Part shown: positions 49,552-58,915 of the stretch, piece after piece
How the letters are laid out: every line of letters begins with the position of its first letter
How positions within the stretch are numbered: the stretch's first letter is position 1
From: an uncultured Bacteroides sp.
Lineage (GTDB): Bacteria > Bacteroidota > Bacteroidia > Bacteroidales > Bacteroidaceae
Direction: 5' to 3'
Length of the DNA stretch: 64,000 bases
NCBI RefSeq assembly: GCF_963677715.1
Contig: NZ_OY782495.1
Location: forward strand, 1,974,001-2,038,000
Program-made: the position numbers and the translations under genes
Notes under the pieces: generated by a model
Told to the model about the DNA's origin: nothing
The model's input: only the letters and a program-made list of their open reading frames with translations
The model's database searches: none

Positions 49552-51444
49552 TTATTTTGTCGTTATCAAAGTAACGAAACTAATGGCCTGAAGCTGAAGA
49601 TGAGCCACGCCGCCTTCAACCGTTACGATGCCATTGCCTTGCATTCCTTCTTCTTTATTCGTCACATAAACTTTTAATTTCTTAATACAGTCCGGAAGAC
49701 CTTTAATCGTGACTTCTCTGAATGCCCCGTTATTTACCATGTGAATAGCATATTCACCACGTGCAATATTGCCAAAGGCAGCACAATTAACCTCTTCCTT
49801 GTTGCAGGTAACGGGAATGGCAAATGCTCCCTCCGGTGTAGATGCCAGTTGTTTCAGGTTCCAATAACGCTGAGTAGGACGAAGCGGCCCTGTGGAACCA
49901 TACACGCCATCTCCCCAAAGAACGGAATAGTCGGAAGTTAACTGCCATTGCAGGATGGAAAGCGGCTGACAGACGGCACACAAACGAGTGTAAAGATTGA
50001 TTTCATAGAAAGCAAAAGTAGATTCGGCAAAGATTTCGGGGTACACATGTGCTGCCGCATCTGTACTCCCTTCGGCCACAATAAGAGGAACATTAAGTTT
50101 TCGTGAAGCACTCGCCCATTTATTCAATGTTTCGTCATCGCATCCCCGCCACGAATGAAAGGAAATGGCACCTATATATTGATACGTTTCGGGATCATTT
50201 AAAGCAGGCAGAATAAAATCGAATGTCGTTGCATCAGAGTTATCGCCTAACAACATTTTAGTGGACAACCCGCGTGAAGCCATATAAGCGCCCAAGCCTT
50301 TTATAAAAGCGGCATGTTCCTTGGCCGTGTGAATAACATCAATGCCTATATCCGATTCATTGAATGAAAACATGGCCGCTTCCACCCCATATTCTTGTTT
50401 TAAATAGATCAGATAGTCGGTAAGAGACTGATAAATCTTCTGTTCCTTTTCCGGGTCAAGACGATAAGCCTGCACACCACCTCTACGAACATATTGTTTC
50501 GGATCACCTTTAATAGCCCAGTCCGGCGGAAACCAACAACTAACAATTACAGGTATCCCTTTTGCCGAAAGTCGCTGTGCCATCTTCATCGCTGCATAGA
50601 CTCGTTCATCCAACTTTCCGGCACGTGCCTCGGCCATAGGATTACTGTTCTCCCGGGAGTGCCAGAATCGCCAGGGCAGCTCCACACGTCCGTAAGCCAC
50701 CCGAAGACTATCAAGACAATAGGTAATTATCGCAGGATCTATCTGTGGATTTTGTAAGCGGAAATTGCCACCCAAACCTTTAAACAAACGTCCGGAATTA
50801 TGCGCATCGAGTACTATCTCGGCCGATTGATGATCTATCTCTCCGGTTGCATGAATCGTAAAGTCCAGCCGCATTTTCTCTCCCTTACGGATGCGCCGAC
50901 CCAGCAAATGCACGTAAATAACAGAAGCATCCTTCTCTTTACGTATAAAAGACTTTACCGGAGAAGAAAATTGCAGTTCCAACTGCTGCTTTGTACTCTT
51001 TATCCTAATGCTTTTACGATCTGTTTTTATCGGAGCGTCAGCATATTGCTTATCGGCAAGTTCCAGGCAAAAATAAACATCCTTCGACGAAAGTGTTGTA
51101 TCAGATTCCACAGAAACGGAAACAGTTGCTTTTCCTGTTGCCACATCCGTTACTACCTGTTCAAAATGGATGTTGTCGATGATTGTATTGACTGTCTGAG
51201 ATGCTTCGTCCCGATGATAGCGGGGATGTGCCTGTTTTTCCTTACCGGTAGATTTTACTTCTGTCCAGTCTTTCTTTACTATGCGAAAAGAAGACTCAAA
51301 ATTCATTAACTGGCCTTCGACGCGAATACCGGTCATATTTCCCCAAGCCATTACTTCAGTTTGTGCGCAAAGAGAAGTAGAGATAAGTACGAATACCGAT
51401 AGAGCCATTAGCACTTTAACGGTGAAATGCCATTTCCTTTTCAT
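49552..51444 (-). CDS. GH30-type glycoside hydrolase with extra N-terminal domain
   Basis: 630 residues from ATG 51444 (an ATG three codons upstream is equally possible). A signal peptide (VKVLMALSVFVLISTSLCAQ), then about 190 residues of beta-rich sequence I do not recognise, then a clan GH-A barrel beginning GLGGNFRLQ. Likely acid/base is Glu363 (FNESD) and nucleophile Glu458 (VAEGS), 95 residues apart, which fits GH30. A C-terminal beta domain follows. GH30 includes beta-glucosidase, glucuronoxylanase, fucosidase and galactanase activities; I cannot choose. It stands alone among housekeeping genes, 130 bp after rnhB. Confidence 0.78.
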   Translation of the reverse strand: MKRKWHFTVKVLMALSVFVLISTSLCAQTEVMAWGNMTGIRVEGQLMNFESSFRIVKKDWTEVKSTGKEKQAHPRYHRDEASQTVNTIIDNIHFEQVVTDVATGKATVSVSVESDTTLSSKDVYFCLELADKQYADAPIKTDRKSIRIKSTKQQLELQFSSPVKSFIRKEKDASVIYVHLLGRRIRKGEKMRLDFTIHATGEIDHQSAEIVLDAHNSGRLFKGLGGNFRLQNPQIDPAIITYCLDSLRVAYGRVELPWRFWHSRENSNPMAEARAGKLDERVYAAMKMAQRLSAKGIPVIVSCWFPPDWAIKGDPKQYVRRGGVQAYRLDPEKEQKIYQSLTDYLIYLKQEYGVEAAMFSFNESDIGIDVIHTAKEHAAFIKGLGAYMASRGLSTKMLLGDNSDATTFDFILPALNDPETYQYIGAISFHSWRGCDDETLNKWASASRKLNVPLIVAEGSTDAAAHVYPEIFAESTFAFYEINLYTRLCAVCQPLSILQWQLTSDYSVLWGDGVYGSTGPLRPTQRYWNLKQLASTPEGAFAIPVTCNKEEVNCAAFGNIARGEYAIHMVNNGAFREVTIKGLPDCIKKLKVYVTNKEEGMQGNGIVTVEGGVAHLQLQAISFVTLITTK

Positions 51445-51574
51445 AAGTATCAAAAGTTTAATGTCGAATCAGCTGATTCTAAAGTAATCATTAAGTTTTA
51501 GATACAAAAGTCGCCGTTTATTCCGATACTGTCTTCCTCTTTATTATCAAATGCTGATACAAAACAGATAAAGG

Positions 51575-52177
51575 TCAGGTAAATAGTTCCAATTGGCCAT
51601 CGCCAAGCAAATTAAAAGTCATCCGATGATAAGGCGAAGCGCCATGCTTTGCTATTGAAGCACGGTGCTTCTTTGTAGGATATCCCTTATTATGATTCCA
51701 ATCATAACAAGGGAATTCTACGTGTAAGCGGTTCATGTAATCATCTCTATACGTTTTGGCCAAAACAGATGCCGCTGCGATAGAGAGATACTTCCCATCG
51801 CCCTTCACCACAGTGGTGTGGGGAATGTCTTTATAACTTTTGAAGCGGTTGCCGTCGATAAGCAGATGCTCCGGAGTAACAGTCAGCTGATCAATAGCCC
51901 GATGCATAGCCAGAAAGGATGCATTCAGAATGTTAATCTCATCAATTTCCTGCGAGGAGACGACGCCGACGGCCCATGCCAGAGCTTCTTTTTCTATCAC
52001 TTCGCGCAAGGTATACCGCTGTTTTTCAGTCAGTTGCTTCGAATCGTTTAATAACTCATTCTTAAAATCTTTGGAGAGAATAACAGCGGCGGCATAGACT
52101 GATCCGGCCAGGCATCCGCGCCCGGCCTCGTCGCAACCAGCCTCAACCAGATCTTCATGCAAATAGGGCAATAACAT
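51575..52177 (-). CDS. rnhB: Ribonuclease HII
   Basis: 200 residues from ATG 52177, placing the conserved [12 protein letters not shown] about 20 residues in; an ATG 24 bp upstream is possible. Acidic active-site residues are in DEAGRG, LIDGNRF and YRDDYMNRL. It removes ribonucleotides from RNA-DNA hybrids. It follows hppA by about 30 bp and is probably co-transcribed. Confidence 0.95.
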   Translation of the reverse strand: MLLPYLHEDLVEAGCDEAGRGCLAGSVYAAAVILSKDFKNELLNDSKQLTEKQRYTLREVIEKEALAWAVGVVSSQEIDEINILNASFLAMHRAIDQLTVTPEHLLIDGNRFKSYKDIPHTTVVKGDGKYLSIAAASVLAKTYRDDYMNRLHVEFPCYDWNHNKGYPTKKHRASIAKHGASPYHRMTFNLLGDGQLELFT

Positions 52178-52208
52178 ACTAAGCTTATTTTTTATAAGCA
52201 AAGATACA

Positions 52209-54413
52209 CTAAAACAGACTCCATGCTACCGTAAGCCCTGCCATTACAATAGACACCATGCTCATCAGCTTTATCAGAATATTCAAGCTGGGGCCGGAGG
52301 TATCTTTAAACGGATCGCCCACGGTATCGCCCACTACAGTTGCCTTGTGAACTTCACTTCCCTTACCGCCAAAGTTTCCTTCTTCTACGTATTTCTTGGC
52401 ATTATCCCATGCTCCACCGGCATTGGCCATAAAGATAGCTAGCACAAAACCACTACTGAGTCCGCCCACCAATAAGCCCAACACACCGGGAACGCCAAAT
52501 ATAAATCCGGTTAAAACAGGCGCAATAATAGCTAGTAACGAAGGAAGTATCATCTCCCGCTGCGCACCTTTAGTAGAAATGGCTACACAACGCTCATAAT
52601 CGGGCTCCGTTTCTCCCGTAAGAATTCCTTTTATCTCACGGAATTGTCGCCGCACCTCGTCTACCATTTTTCCGGCCGCACGACCAACGGCATTCATCGT
52701 TAGCCCGCAAAATAAAAACGCCATCATCGAACCGATAAACATGCCCGAGAGCACCTTGGGATTCATCAACGTCACGTTATAATAATTCATGAAATCGGTA
52801 AAGGTGGCTTCGGCAGTAGCAATGATACCGCCATGAGGAAGAGTTAGCTGAACGGTGCCGATACGTGTAAGTCCGATACGAATTTCTTCAATATACGAAG
52901 CCAGCAACGCAAGCCCCGTAAGAGCAGCGGAACCAATAGCAAAACCTTTTCCCGTGGCAGCCGTTGTGTTTCCCAACGAATCGAGCGCATCGGTACGTTT
53001 ACGTACCTCCTCGCCCAGTCCCGACATTTCGGCATTTCCACCGGCATTGTCGGCTATCGGACCGTATGCGTCTGTTGCCAGCGTAATACCTAACGTAGAA
53101 AGCATTCCCACTGCGGCAATGCCTATGCCGTAAAGCCCCATTCCTACATTTGCAAAATCAAAACCCGAAGCAAACAGATAGGATGCAATAATGCCTATTA
53201 CCACCGCCAACACAGGAATGGCGGTAGACAGCATACCCAATCCGATTCCGGAGATGATAACCGTAGCCGGCCCTGTTTTCCCGCTTTCGGAAAGACGCTG
53301 GGTAGGCCGATAAGACTGAGAAGTATAATATTCGGTAGAACGGCCGATGATAAGACCAACAACCAACCCCGCCACTACGGCGCACGAAATCAGCGCCCAG
53401 TTTTCGAGCTGCAACAGCCAGAGAACAAAGAATGTCGCTCCCACTATCAGAACAGAGCTCAGATTAGTACCAAACGACAGCGCACCAAGAAGCCCTTTCA
53501 TGGTAGCATTTTCCTTGGTCCGCACCGAGAAAATACCGATGATAGAAAGCAGAATACCTACAGCAGCTATGAGCATAGGCGCAATAACTGCTTTAAACTG
53601 CATGTTTACATCTGCAGTATGAATAAATGCGGCAGCCCCCAAAGCGGCAGTCGCCAAGATAGATCCACAATACGATTCATAAAGATCGGCTCCCATTCCG
53701 GCCACATCTCCCACATTATCACCCACATTATCGGCAATCGTTGCCGGGTTCCGTGGATCGTCTTCCGGGATTCCGGCCTCCACTTTTCCTACCAAATCGG
53801 CACCCACATCGGCTGCTTTGGTATAGATTCCTCCTCCCACACGAGCAAAGAGCGCCTGCGTACTGGCTCCCATGCCGAAAGTCAACATTGTAGTTGTGAT
53901 GAGACAAAGCTTATGCGTAGGTGTAAGCACATCGGCAGGAATAGCCCAGTTGAGCAGCAAATACCAGAACGAAATGTCGAGCAAGCCCAGACCAACCACA
54001 ACAAGCCCCATCACCGCACCACTTCGAAAAGCGATACGCAAACCGGCATTCAACGAATTACGAGCAGCATTGGCGGTGCGCGCCGAAGCATACGTAGCAG
54101 TCTTCATACCCAGAAATCCAGAAAGTCCGGAGAAGAAACCACCGGTTAAAAAAGCCACCGGCACCCAAGAGTTCTGCACATTAAAGCCATAGGCCATAAT
54201 AGAAAATAGAATTGCCAGGCACACAAACACCCACGCAACAATTTTATATTGTTGTTTCAGGTAAGACATGGCGCCTTTGCGCACAGCCGCAGCAATTTTC
54301 ACCATTTGAGGGGTTCCTTCACTCTCTTTCATCATCTGTTTATGAAAGTAAAGAGCAAAACAAAGAGCCGCAATAGCGGCCACAGGAATAAGCCAGAAAA
54401 GTAAGCTATCCAT
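52209..54413 (-). CDS. hppA: Membrane-bound ion-pumping pyrophosphatase
   Basis: 734 residues with about 16 membrane helices. Substrate motifs [18 protein letters not shown]..., [20 protein letters not shown] and the C-terminal [18 protein letters not shown] coordinate Mg-pyrophosphate. [10 protein letters not shown] carries Ala where potassium-independent enzymes carry Lys, which marks the potassium-dependent class. Bacteroides relatives pump Na+ and H+; which ion moves here cannot be read by eye. It couples pyrophosphate hydrolysis to a membrane gradient. Confidence 0.95.
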   Translation of the reverse strand: MDSLLFWLIPVAAIAALCFALYFHKQMMKESEGTPQMVKIAAAVRKGAMSYLKQQYKIVAWVFVCLAILFSIMAYGFNVQNSWVPVAFLTGGFFSGLSGFLGMKTATYASARTANAARNSLNAGLRIAFRSGAVMGLVVVGLGLLDISFWYLLLNWAIPADVLTPTHKLCLITTTMLTFGMGASTQALFARVGGGIYTKAADVGADLVGKVEAGIPEDDPRNPATIADNVGDNVGDVAGMGADLYESYCGSILATAALGAAAFIHTADVNMQFKAVIAPMLIAAVGILLSIIGIFSVRTKENATMKGLLGALSFGTNLSSVLIVGATFFVLWLLQLENWALISCAVVAGLVVGLIIGRSTEYYTSQSYRPTQRLSESGKTGPATVIISGIGLGMLSTAIPVLAVVIGIIASYLFASGFDFANVGMGLYGIGIAAVGMLSTLGITLATDAYGPIADNAGGNAEMSGLGEEVRKRTDALDSLGNTTAATGKGFAIGSAALTGLALLASYIEEIRIGLTRIGTVQLTLPHGGIIATAEATFTDFMNYYNVTLMNPKVLSGMFIGSMMAFLFCGLTMNAVGRAAGKMVDEVRRQFREIKGILTGETEPDYERCVAISTKGAQREMILPSLLAIIAPVLTGFIFGVPGVLGLLVGGLSSGFVLAIFMANAGGAWDNAKKYVEEGNFGGKGSEVHKATVVGDTVGDPFKDTSGPSLNILIKLMSMVSIVMAGLTVAWSLF

Positions 54414-54818
54414 AGAATCTATTTATTAGAGGTTAAAAACGGCCTAAAAGTATTGATTATTAATAAGAAACACAAAGAAAAAAACAAGAAAACCACCCCT
54501 CGCCAAAAGAAATCGACTAAAAGATTGTTTTTACCGCAATTCAGAATTAATATGCTGTCCTTCAAGCACTCTCGCTTAAACAAAAGATCATTTCTAACTA
54601 CAATTCATCTCTTTTTCATTCAATAAAGAATACCCGATTAGACGTCCGAGAAGGAAAAGGCCCTTCATTTTCTATTGTAAAATGGCAGTCCGAAGAAATG
54701 GAAAAGTGGCTATTCAGTTACCTGCCGATTTAAGTGTAGCACGAATACAGCAACCTTTGATAACAATTACTTTCGGCAAAAAAAGAGGCATGCCCCTGAT
54801 TCTTTTTGCCTCAAAAGC
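54414..54818. other. Intergenic stretch without an evident gene
   Basis: Upstream of hppA. It is A/T-rich and must contain the hppA promoter, which I could not place. A 46-codon ATG frame at 54682-54822 has no recognisable features and its stop codon overlaps the sRNA promoter; I do not call it a gene. An imperfect GGCAAAAA/TTTTTGCC inverted repeat lies at about 54775-54810. Confidence 0.5.
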
Positions 54819-54849
54819 TTGACTTTTGTTGTTTAATGTTGTATATTTG
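54819..54849 (+). promoter_or_regulatory. Strong promoter of a short non-coding transcript
   Basis: TTG (54819-54821), 20-bp spacer, TATATTTG (54842-54849): full Bacteroides consensus, start near 54856. No coding gene follows on this strand, since the next gene is on the minus strand. Confidence 0.65.
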
Positions 54850-54855
54850 TAAGCA

Positions 54856-54930
54856 TAATCATAAAGTATATTCACTTTATAATGCATAAAAAGAGGGAAG
54901 CTGTTGCTTCCCTCTTTTTATGCATTGCAC
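54856..54930 (+). ncRNA. Candidate small RNA of about 75 nt ending in an intrinsic terminator
   Basis: From the predicted start the transcript would hold two adjacent hairpins. The first is ATAAAGT-ATATTC-ACTTTAT (54861-54880). The second is a perfect 21-bp stem with a TGTT loop at 54881-54926, whose descending arm carries the CTTTTT run. No start codon with a usable frame lies between. Promoter plus compact structure plus terminator, with no gene attached, is what a free-standing small RNA looks like. Its target is unknown. An alternative is a terminator protecting the following repeat array. Confidence 0.5.
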
Positions 54931-55038
54931 GGTGCTATTTGCTCCAAACAACGGTTGCATTTGCCTCATGAGACGGTTGCACTTTGGTGAAGAGACGGTT
55001 GCATCCGACGCATAAGACGGTTTCTTATCGCTCATTTG
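54929..55038. repeat. Five-copy degenerate 22-bp tandem repeat
   Basis: ACGG occurs at 54929, 54951, 54973, 54995 and 55017, exactly 22 bp apart. Copies 2-4 share ACGGTTGCA at the start and end in AG; copy 1 (ACGGTGCTA) and copy 5 (ACGGTTTCT) are more diverged. The middle of each unit varies. The array starts 2 bp after the hairpin of the candidate small RNA. The period is not a multiple of three and there is no open frame through it. The remaining 55039-55213 shows nothing I can identify. Confidence 0.8.
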
Positions 55039-55213
55039 ATTACTTGTTATCGAAATAACTCCTAAAGAAAAAGCTTTTTTCTCCTATTGTTTCCCGAACC
55101 GTACCTTTATCTTTCCTAAGTGCACCCCGTTAGTTAATAAAATATAAACCCGCTCTTGACAAAAACAAGCTCAAAGGCCTGTGTTTGTACAACAAGTTTA
55201 TCTCATCCGCTAC

Positions 55214-55534
55214 TTAGTCTACAAAAACAGCAGTACCACAGGCTGTAACCATAAGCATACTCCCGTTGCTGCCCACCGTTTCATAATCCAGGTCAATGCC
55301 AACCACTGCATTGGCTCCCAAGAGAGCTGCCTGCTCTTCCAATTCTCTGAGTGCCGTTTCTTTTGCTTCACGAAGCACCTTTTCATAAGATCCCGCACGG
55401 CCGCCTACAATGTCGCGGATGCTGGCAAAAAAGTCACGAAACACATTGGCACCGATAATAGTCTCTCCGGACACAATGCCATAATAGTTGGTTATTCGTT
55501 TTCCTTCGATTGTTGGAGTAGTAGTTAGTAACAT
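55214..55534 (-). CDS. YbjQ/UPF0145 family protein
   Basis: 106 residues, standard for the family: [32 protein letters not shown] at residues 4-34, then [25 protein letters not shown] and [15 protein letters not shown]. These form pentameric rings annotated as heavy-metal-binding-like, but no function is established. It lies 13 bp after sufS and is the last gene of that run. Confidence 0.9.
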   Translation of the reverse strand: MLLTTTPTIEGKRITNYYGIVSGETIIGANVFRDFFASIRDIVGGRAGSYEKVLREAKETALRELEEQAALLGANAVVGIDLDYETVGSNGSMLMVTACGTAVFVD

Positions 55535-55547
55535 CCTTCTTTTCTAT

Positions 55548-56759
55548 TTAAAACATTTTTCTGACTCTCTCTATGCCGGCAACCAGTGCATCAATCTCCT
55601 CTTTCGTGTTATAAAGCGCTAGAGAAGCACGCACAGTACCCTCTATGCCGAGGCGTTGCATCAACGGTTGGGCACAATGATGCCCCGTGCGTACGGCAAT
55701 GCCAAGCCTATCGAGTAACGTTCCCATATCAAAATGATGAATATTGCCCACCAGAAAAGAGATAACACTGCTTTTGTGTTCCGCTTCTCCGAAGATGCAC
55801 ATCCCTTCTATTTCTTTGAGACGACGCATGGCATAGGCTGTCAGCTCCTGATCGTGAGCAATGATTTCGTCCATACCAATAGCCGAGACATAATCCAACG
55901 CTTTGCCCAATCCGGTAGTGCCGATATAATCGGGCGTTCCGGCTTCAAACTTAAAGGGTAGTTCATTGAATACTGTCTTTTCAAAGCTCACACTCTGAAT
56001 CATCTCCCCGCCACCCTGATAGGGAGGCAGCTTATCGAGCCAGTCTTCTTTTCCATACAGCACACCTACACCGGTCGGTCCATACACCTTATGCCCCGAA
56101 AAGGCAAAAAAATCGGCATCCAGATCTTGTACATCTATCTTCATGTGAGGAATAGATTGTGCTCCGTCTATCAATACAGGCACTCCATGAGCATGAGCCG
56201 TTGCAATCATCTCCTTTACCGGATTAATGGTACCGAGCACATTAGAAATCTGCGTAAGACTAACGATCTTTGTCCGCTCGGAAAAGAGCTTCTCGTACTC
56301 GCCCAACAACAATTCCCCTTTATCGCTCATAGGTATCACCTTGATGCTGATGCCTTTACGAGCCGTTAACAGTTGCCAGGGAACAATATTGCTATGATGT
56401 TCCATCGTTGAGATGATCACCTCATCACCTTCACTCATAAATTCTTCACCAAAGCAAAAAGCAAGTAAATTGATGGCTTCTGTAGTACCGCGGGTAAAAA
56501 TTACTTCGTTTGAATTGCGGGCATTGATAAAGCGGCGAACAGTTTCGCGCGAGCCTTCGTGCAACTCTGTGGCTTGTTGAGATAGAAAGTGCACCCCACG
56601 GTGCACATTCGCATTAACAGAATAGTATTCTTCGGCAATAGCATCTACCACACAACGTGGCTTCTGGGCCGTTGCTCCATTATCTAAGTAAACGAGGGGC
56701 TTGCCGTATACCTCCCTGGAAAGTATAGGGAAATCTGCCCTGATCTTAGTTATATCCAT
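55548..56759 (-). CDS. sufS: Cysteine desulfurase SufS
   Basis: 403 residues, class V aminotransferase fold. PLP lysine in FSGHKVYGPTG, DGAQSIPH, TMEHHSNIVPW, and the persulfide-forming Cys in VRTGHHCAQPLMQ. It takes sulfur from cysteine for Fe-S assembly. It is 5 bp after sufD. No sufE or sufU gene is adjacent. Confidence 0.95.
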   Translation of the reverse strand: MDITKIRADFPILSREVYGKPLVYLDNGATAQKPRCVVDAIAEEYYSVNANVHRGVHFLSQQATELHEGSRETVRRFINARNSNEVIFTRGTTEAINLLAFCFGEEFMSEGDEVIISTMEHHSNIVPWQLLTARKGISIKVIPMSDKGELLLGEYEKLFSERTKIVSLTQISNVLGTINPVKEMIATAHAHGVPVLIDGAQSIPHMKIDVQDLDADFFAFSGHKVYGPTGVGVLYGKEDWLDKLPPYQGGGEMIQSVSFEKTVFNELPFKFEAGTPDYIGTTGLGKALDYVSAIGMDEIIAHDQELTAYAMRRLKEIEGMCIFGEAEHKSSVISFLVGNIHHFDMGTLLDRLGIAVRTGHHCAQPLMQRLGIEGTVRASLALYNTKEEIDALVAGIERVRKMF

Positions 56760-56764
56760 TGTGT

Positions 56765-58117
56765 TTATTTTGGTTCTTTACAGATAGCGCAACCCTCACA
56801 TTTATTCAACTCCCCACGGAATCGTTTCTCTACCAACAGGTGCAACCTGTCTTTAAGCGCATCCAAACGAATGGTGTCTATCACTTCATTCACAAAAGCA
56901 AACATCAACAGCAGACGGGCTTCTTTCTCGGCAATGCCCCTGGCACGCATATAAAACAAGGCATTCTCGTCTAATTGTCCGATGGTAGCTCCGTGACTAC
57001 ATTTTACATCATCGGCATAGATTTCTAACTGTGGCTGCGTATACATACGTGCCTCACGGGTAACACAAAGATTACGATTGGTCTGTTGCGCATTGGTATG
57101 CTGTGCTCCCGGACGTACCAATACAATTCCGGCAAACGCACCTACAGACTGGTCGTCAAGCACATACTTGAAGAGTTCCTTGCTTACACAGTCGGGCACG
57201 GCATGGTCTATAAAGGAATGGTTATCCACCCGTTGATTCTTATCTGCTATTGCCATTCCGTAGAGATTGGTTTCAGCACCGGGACCGGCCAGAGTAACTT
57301 CGGTGGTATTGCGGGTAGTGCCGTTATGAAGCGTCATGTTATTAAGCAAAAGACGACTGCCGGCTTCTTGTTTAGCATATATATTGCTAATACGGGCGGT
57401 GCTTGTATGTGTTTCTTCAAGTTCATACATATCAAGTACTGCATTTTTACCTGCATAGATCTCCACCACCTGCGTAGCAAGGAAATTCACATGATCCATT
57501 GCGTGATCGCAAACCAACAAACGTGCCTGAGCACCTTCTTCAAGAATAATTAATATTCTGCGGTTAACCATGAAGTTAACATCGCCGCGCAATATATTCA
57601 CTAACTGAATAGGCTTTTCTACCACCACATTCTTAGGAACATAAAATACTACGCCATCTTGAGCAAAAGTCGTATTGAAAGCAGTCACACCATCTTTTGA
57701 GGTATCAGCCAACTTCCCATAATATTTCTCGATAAGCTCCGGTCGCTCTTCGGCCAAATCTCTTAAACTACCGAAGATTACCCCTTCGGGCAAGTGAGAC
57801 TGAGGCAATGTTTTTTTATAAAACGAATCATTTACGACAAAAAAGAGCGAAGTACTCATATTAGGTACGTCGCACTTAAACACCTCATAAGGATTAACCG
57901 GCACGTCAAGACGATTCAGATTAAGCCCGAAGTCAGGTGCAAAGCATTTGCTCAGATCAGTGTACCTATACTTTTCCTGCTTCTTTGTAGGGAATCCCAG
58001 CCTCTTAAAATCGGCAAAAGCATCCTTTCTTAAAGCATTAAGAGCCTTTGCACTGTGCTCACTAATCATTGCTTCACACTGTGCGTAGAGGTCTATATAT
58101 TGTTGTTCTACACTCAT
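56765..58117 (-). CDS. sufD: Fe-S cluster scaffold subunit SufD
   Basis: 450 residues. Beta-helix core with VVEKPIQLVNIL, KCSHGATIGQLDENALFYMRARG and the helical end. The extreme C-terminus NKCEGCAICKEPK has a CxxCxxC motif. It pairs with SufB in the SufBC2D scaffold. Starts 2 bp after sufC. Confidence 0.94.
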   Translation of the reverse strand: MSVEQQYIDLYAQCEAMISEHSAKALNALRKDAFADFKRLGFPTKKQEKYRYTDLSKCFAPDFGLNLNRLDVPVNPYEVFKCDVPNMSTSLFFVVNDSFYKKTLPQSHLPEGVIFGSLRDLAEERPELIEKYYGKLADTSKDGVTAFNTTFAQDGVVFYVPKNVVVEKPIQLVNILRGDVNFMVNRRILIILEEGAQARLLVCDHAMDHVNFLATQVVEIYAGKNAVLDMYELEETHTSTARISNIYAKQEAGSRLLLNNMTLHNGTTRNTTEVTLAGPGAETNLYGMAIADKNQRVDNHSFIDHAVPDCVSKELFKYVLDDQSVGAFAGIVLVRPGAQHTNAQQTNRNLCVTREARMYTQPQLEIYADDVKCSHGATIGQLDENALFYMRARGIAEKEARLLLMFAFVNEVIDTIRLDALKDRLHLLVEKRFRGELNKCEGCAICKEPK

Positions 58118-58119
58118 AA

Positions 58120-58872
58120 TTACTCTCCTATTTCCTTCTTAATCCAGTCGTAACCTTTTTCCTCAAGTTCCAGTGCCAATTCCGGACCGGCTGTTTTAAC
58201 AATGCGTCCATTATAAAGCACATGCACCACATCAGGTTTGATATAATCCAGCAAACGTTGATAGTGTGTGATAAGAATACAACTATTATCGGGTGATTTT
58301 AGCTTATTTACTCCTTCGGCAACGATGCGCAAAGCATCAATATCTAACCCGGAATCCGTTTCATCGAGAATGCTGAGCTTAGGTTCGAGCATCGCCATCT
58401 GAAATATTTCGTTGCGTTTCTTTTCACCACCGCTGAATCCTTCGTTCACACTTCGGTTAGCCAGTTTATTATCCAGTTCCACCACCGCGCGCTTTTCGCG
58501 CATCAATTTTAGAAACTCGCTGGCGGTAAGAGCTGGAATTCCCTTGTATTTTCTTTGTTCGTTAACGGCCGCACGCATAAAATTTACCATGCTAACGCCT
58601 GGAATCTCAACCGGATACTGAAAAGAGAGGAAAATCCCCTCATGGCTACGATCTTCGGGACTAAGTTCCAGCAAATCTTTGCCGCAAAAACTAACGCTGC
58701 CCTTCGTTACTTCAAACACCGGATTGCCAACTAAGACACTACTCAAAGTACTTTTTCCGGAACCGTTTGGTCCCATAATTGCATGTATTTCACCCGGTTT
58801 TACAGAGAGGTTGATGCCTCTTAATATCTCTTTGCCGTTGATGGCGGCATGCAAATCTTTTATTTCTAACAT
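58120..58872 (-). CDS. sufC: Fe-S assembly ATPase SufC
   Basis: 250 residues. Walker [12 protein letters not shown], signature [11 protein letters not shown], Walker [13 protein letters not shown] and the switch His in [10 protein letters not shown] soluble ABC-type ATPase that drives SufBD rearrangement. Located between sufB and sufD. Confidence 0.96.
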   Translation of the reverse strand: MLEIKDLHAAINGKEILRGINLSVKPGEIHAIMGPNGSGKSTLSSVLVGNPVFEVTKGSVSFCGKDLLELSPEDRSHEGIFLSFQYPVEIPGVSMVNFMRAAVNEQRKYKGIPALTASEFLKLMREKRAVVELDNKLANRSVNEGFSGGEKKRNEIFQMAMLEPKLSILDETDSGLDIDALRIVAEGVNKLKSPDNSCILITHYQRLLDYIKPDVVHVLYNGRIVKTAGPELALELEEKGYDWIKKEIGE

Positions 58873-58915
58873 GTTCTATATCTATTTTAGCTATTTACAA
58901 ATTAAGATTGAGTTA

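Noticed and set aside
53619-54149. 176-residue plus-strand frame
   Set aside because: Shadow of hppA on the opposite strand.
54682-54822. 46-codon ATG frame upstream of the candidate small RNA
   Set aside because: No signal, motif or ribosome-binding site; its end overlaps the promoter. Possible remnant but unsupported.
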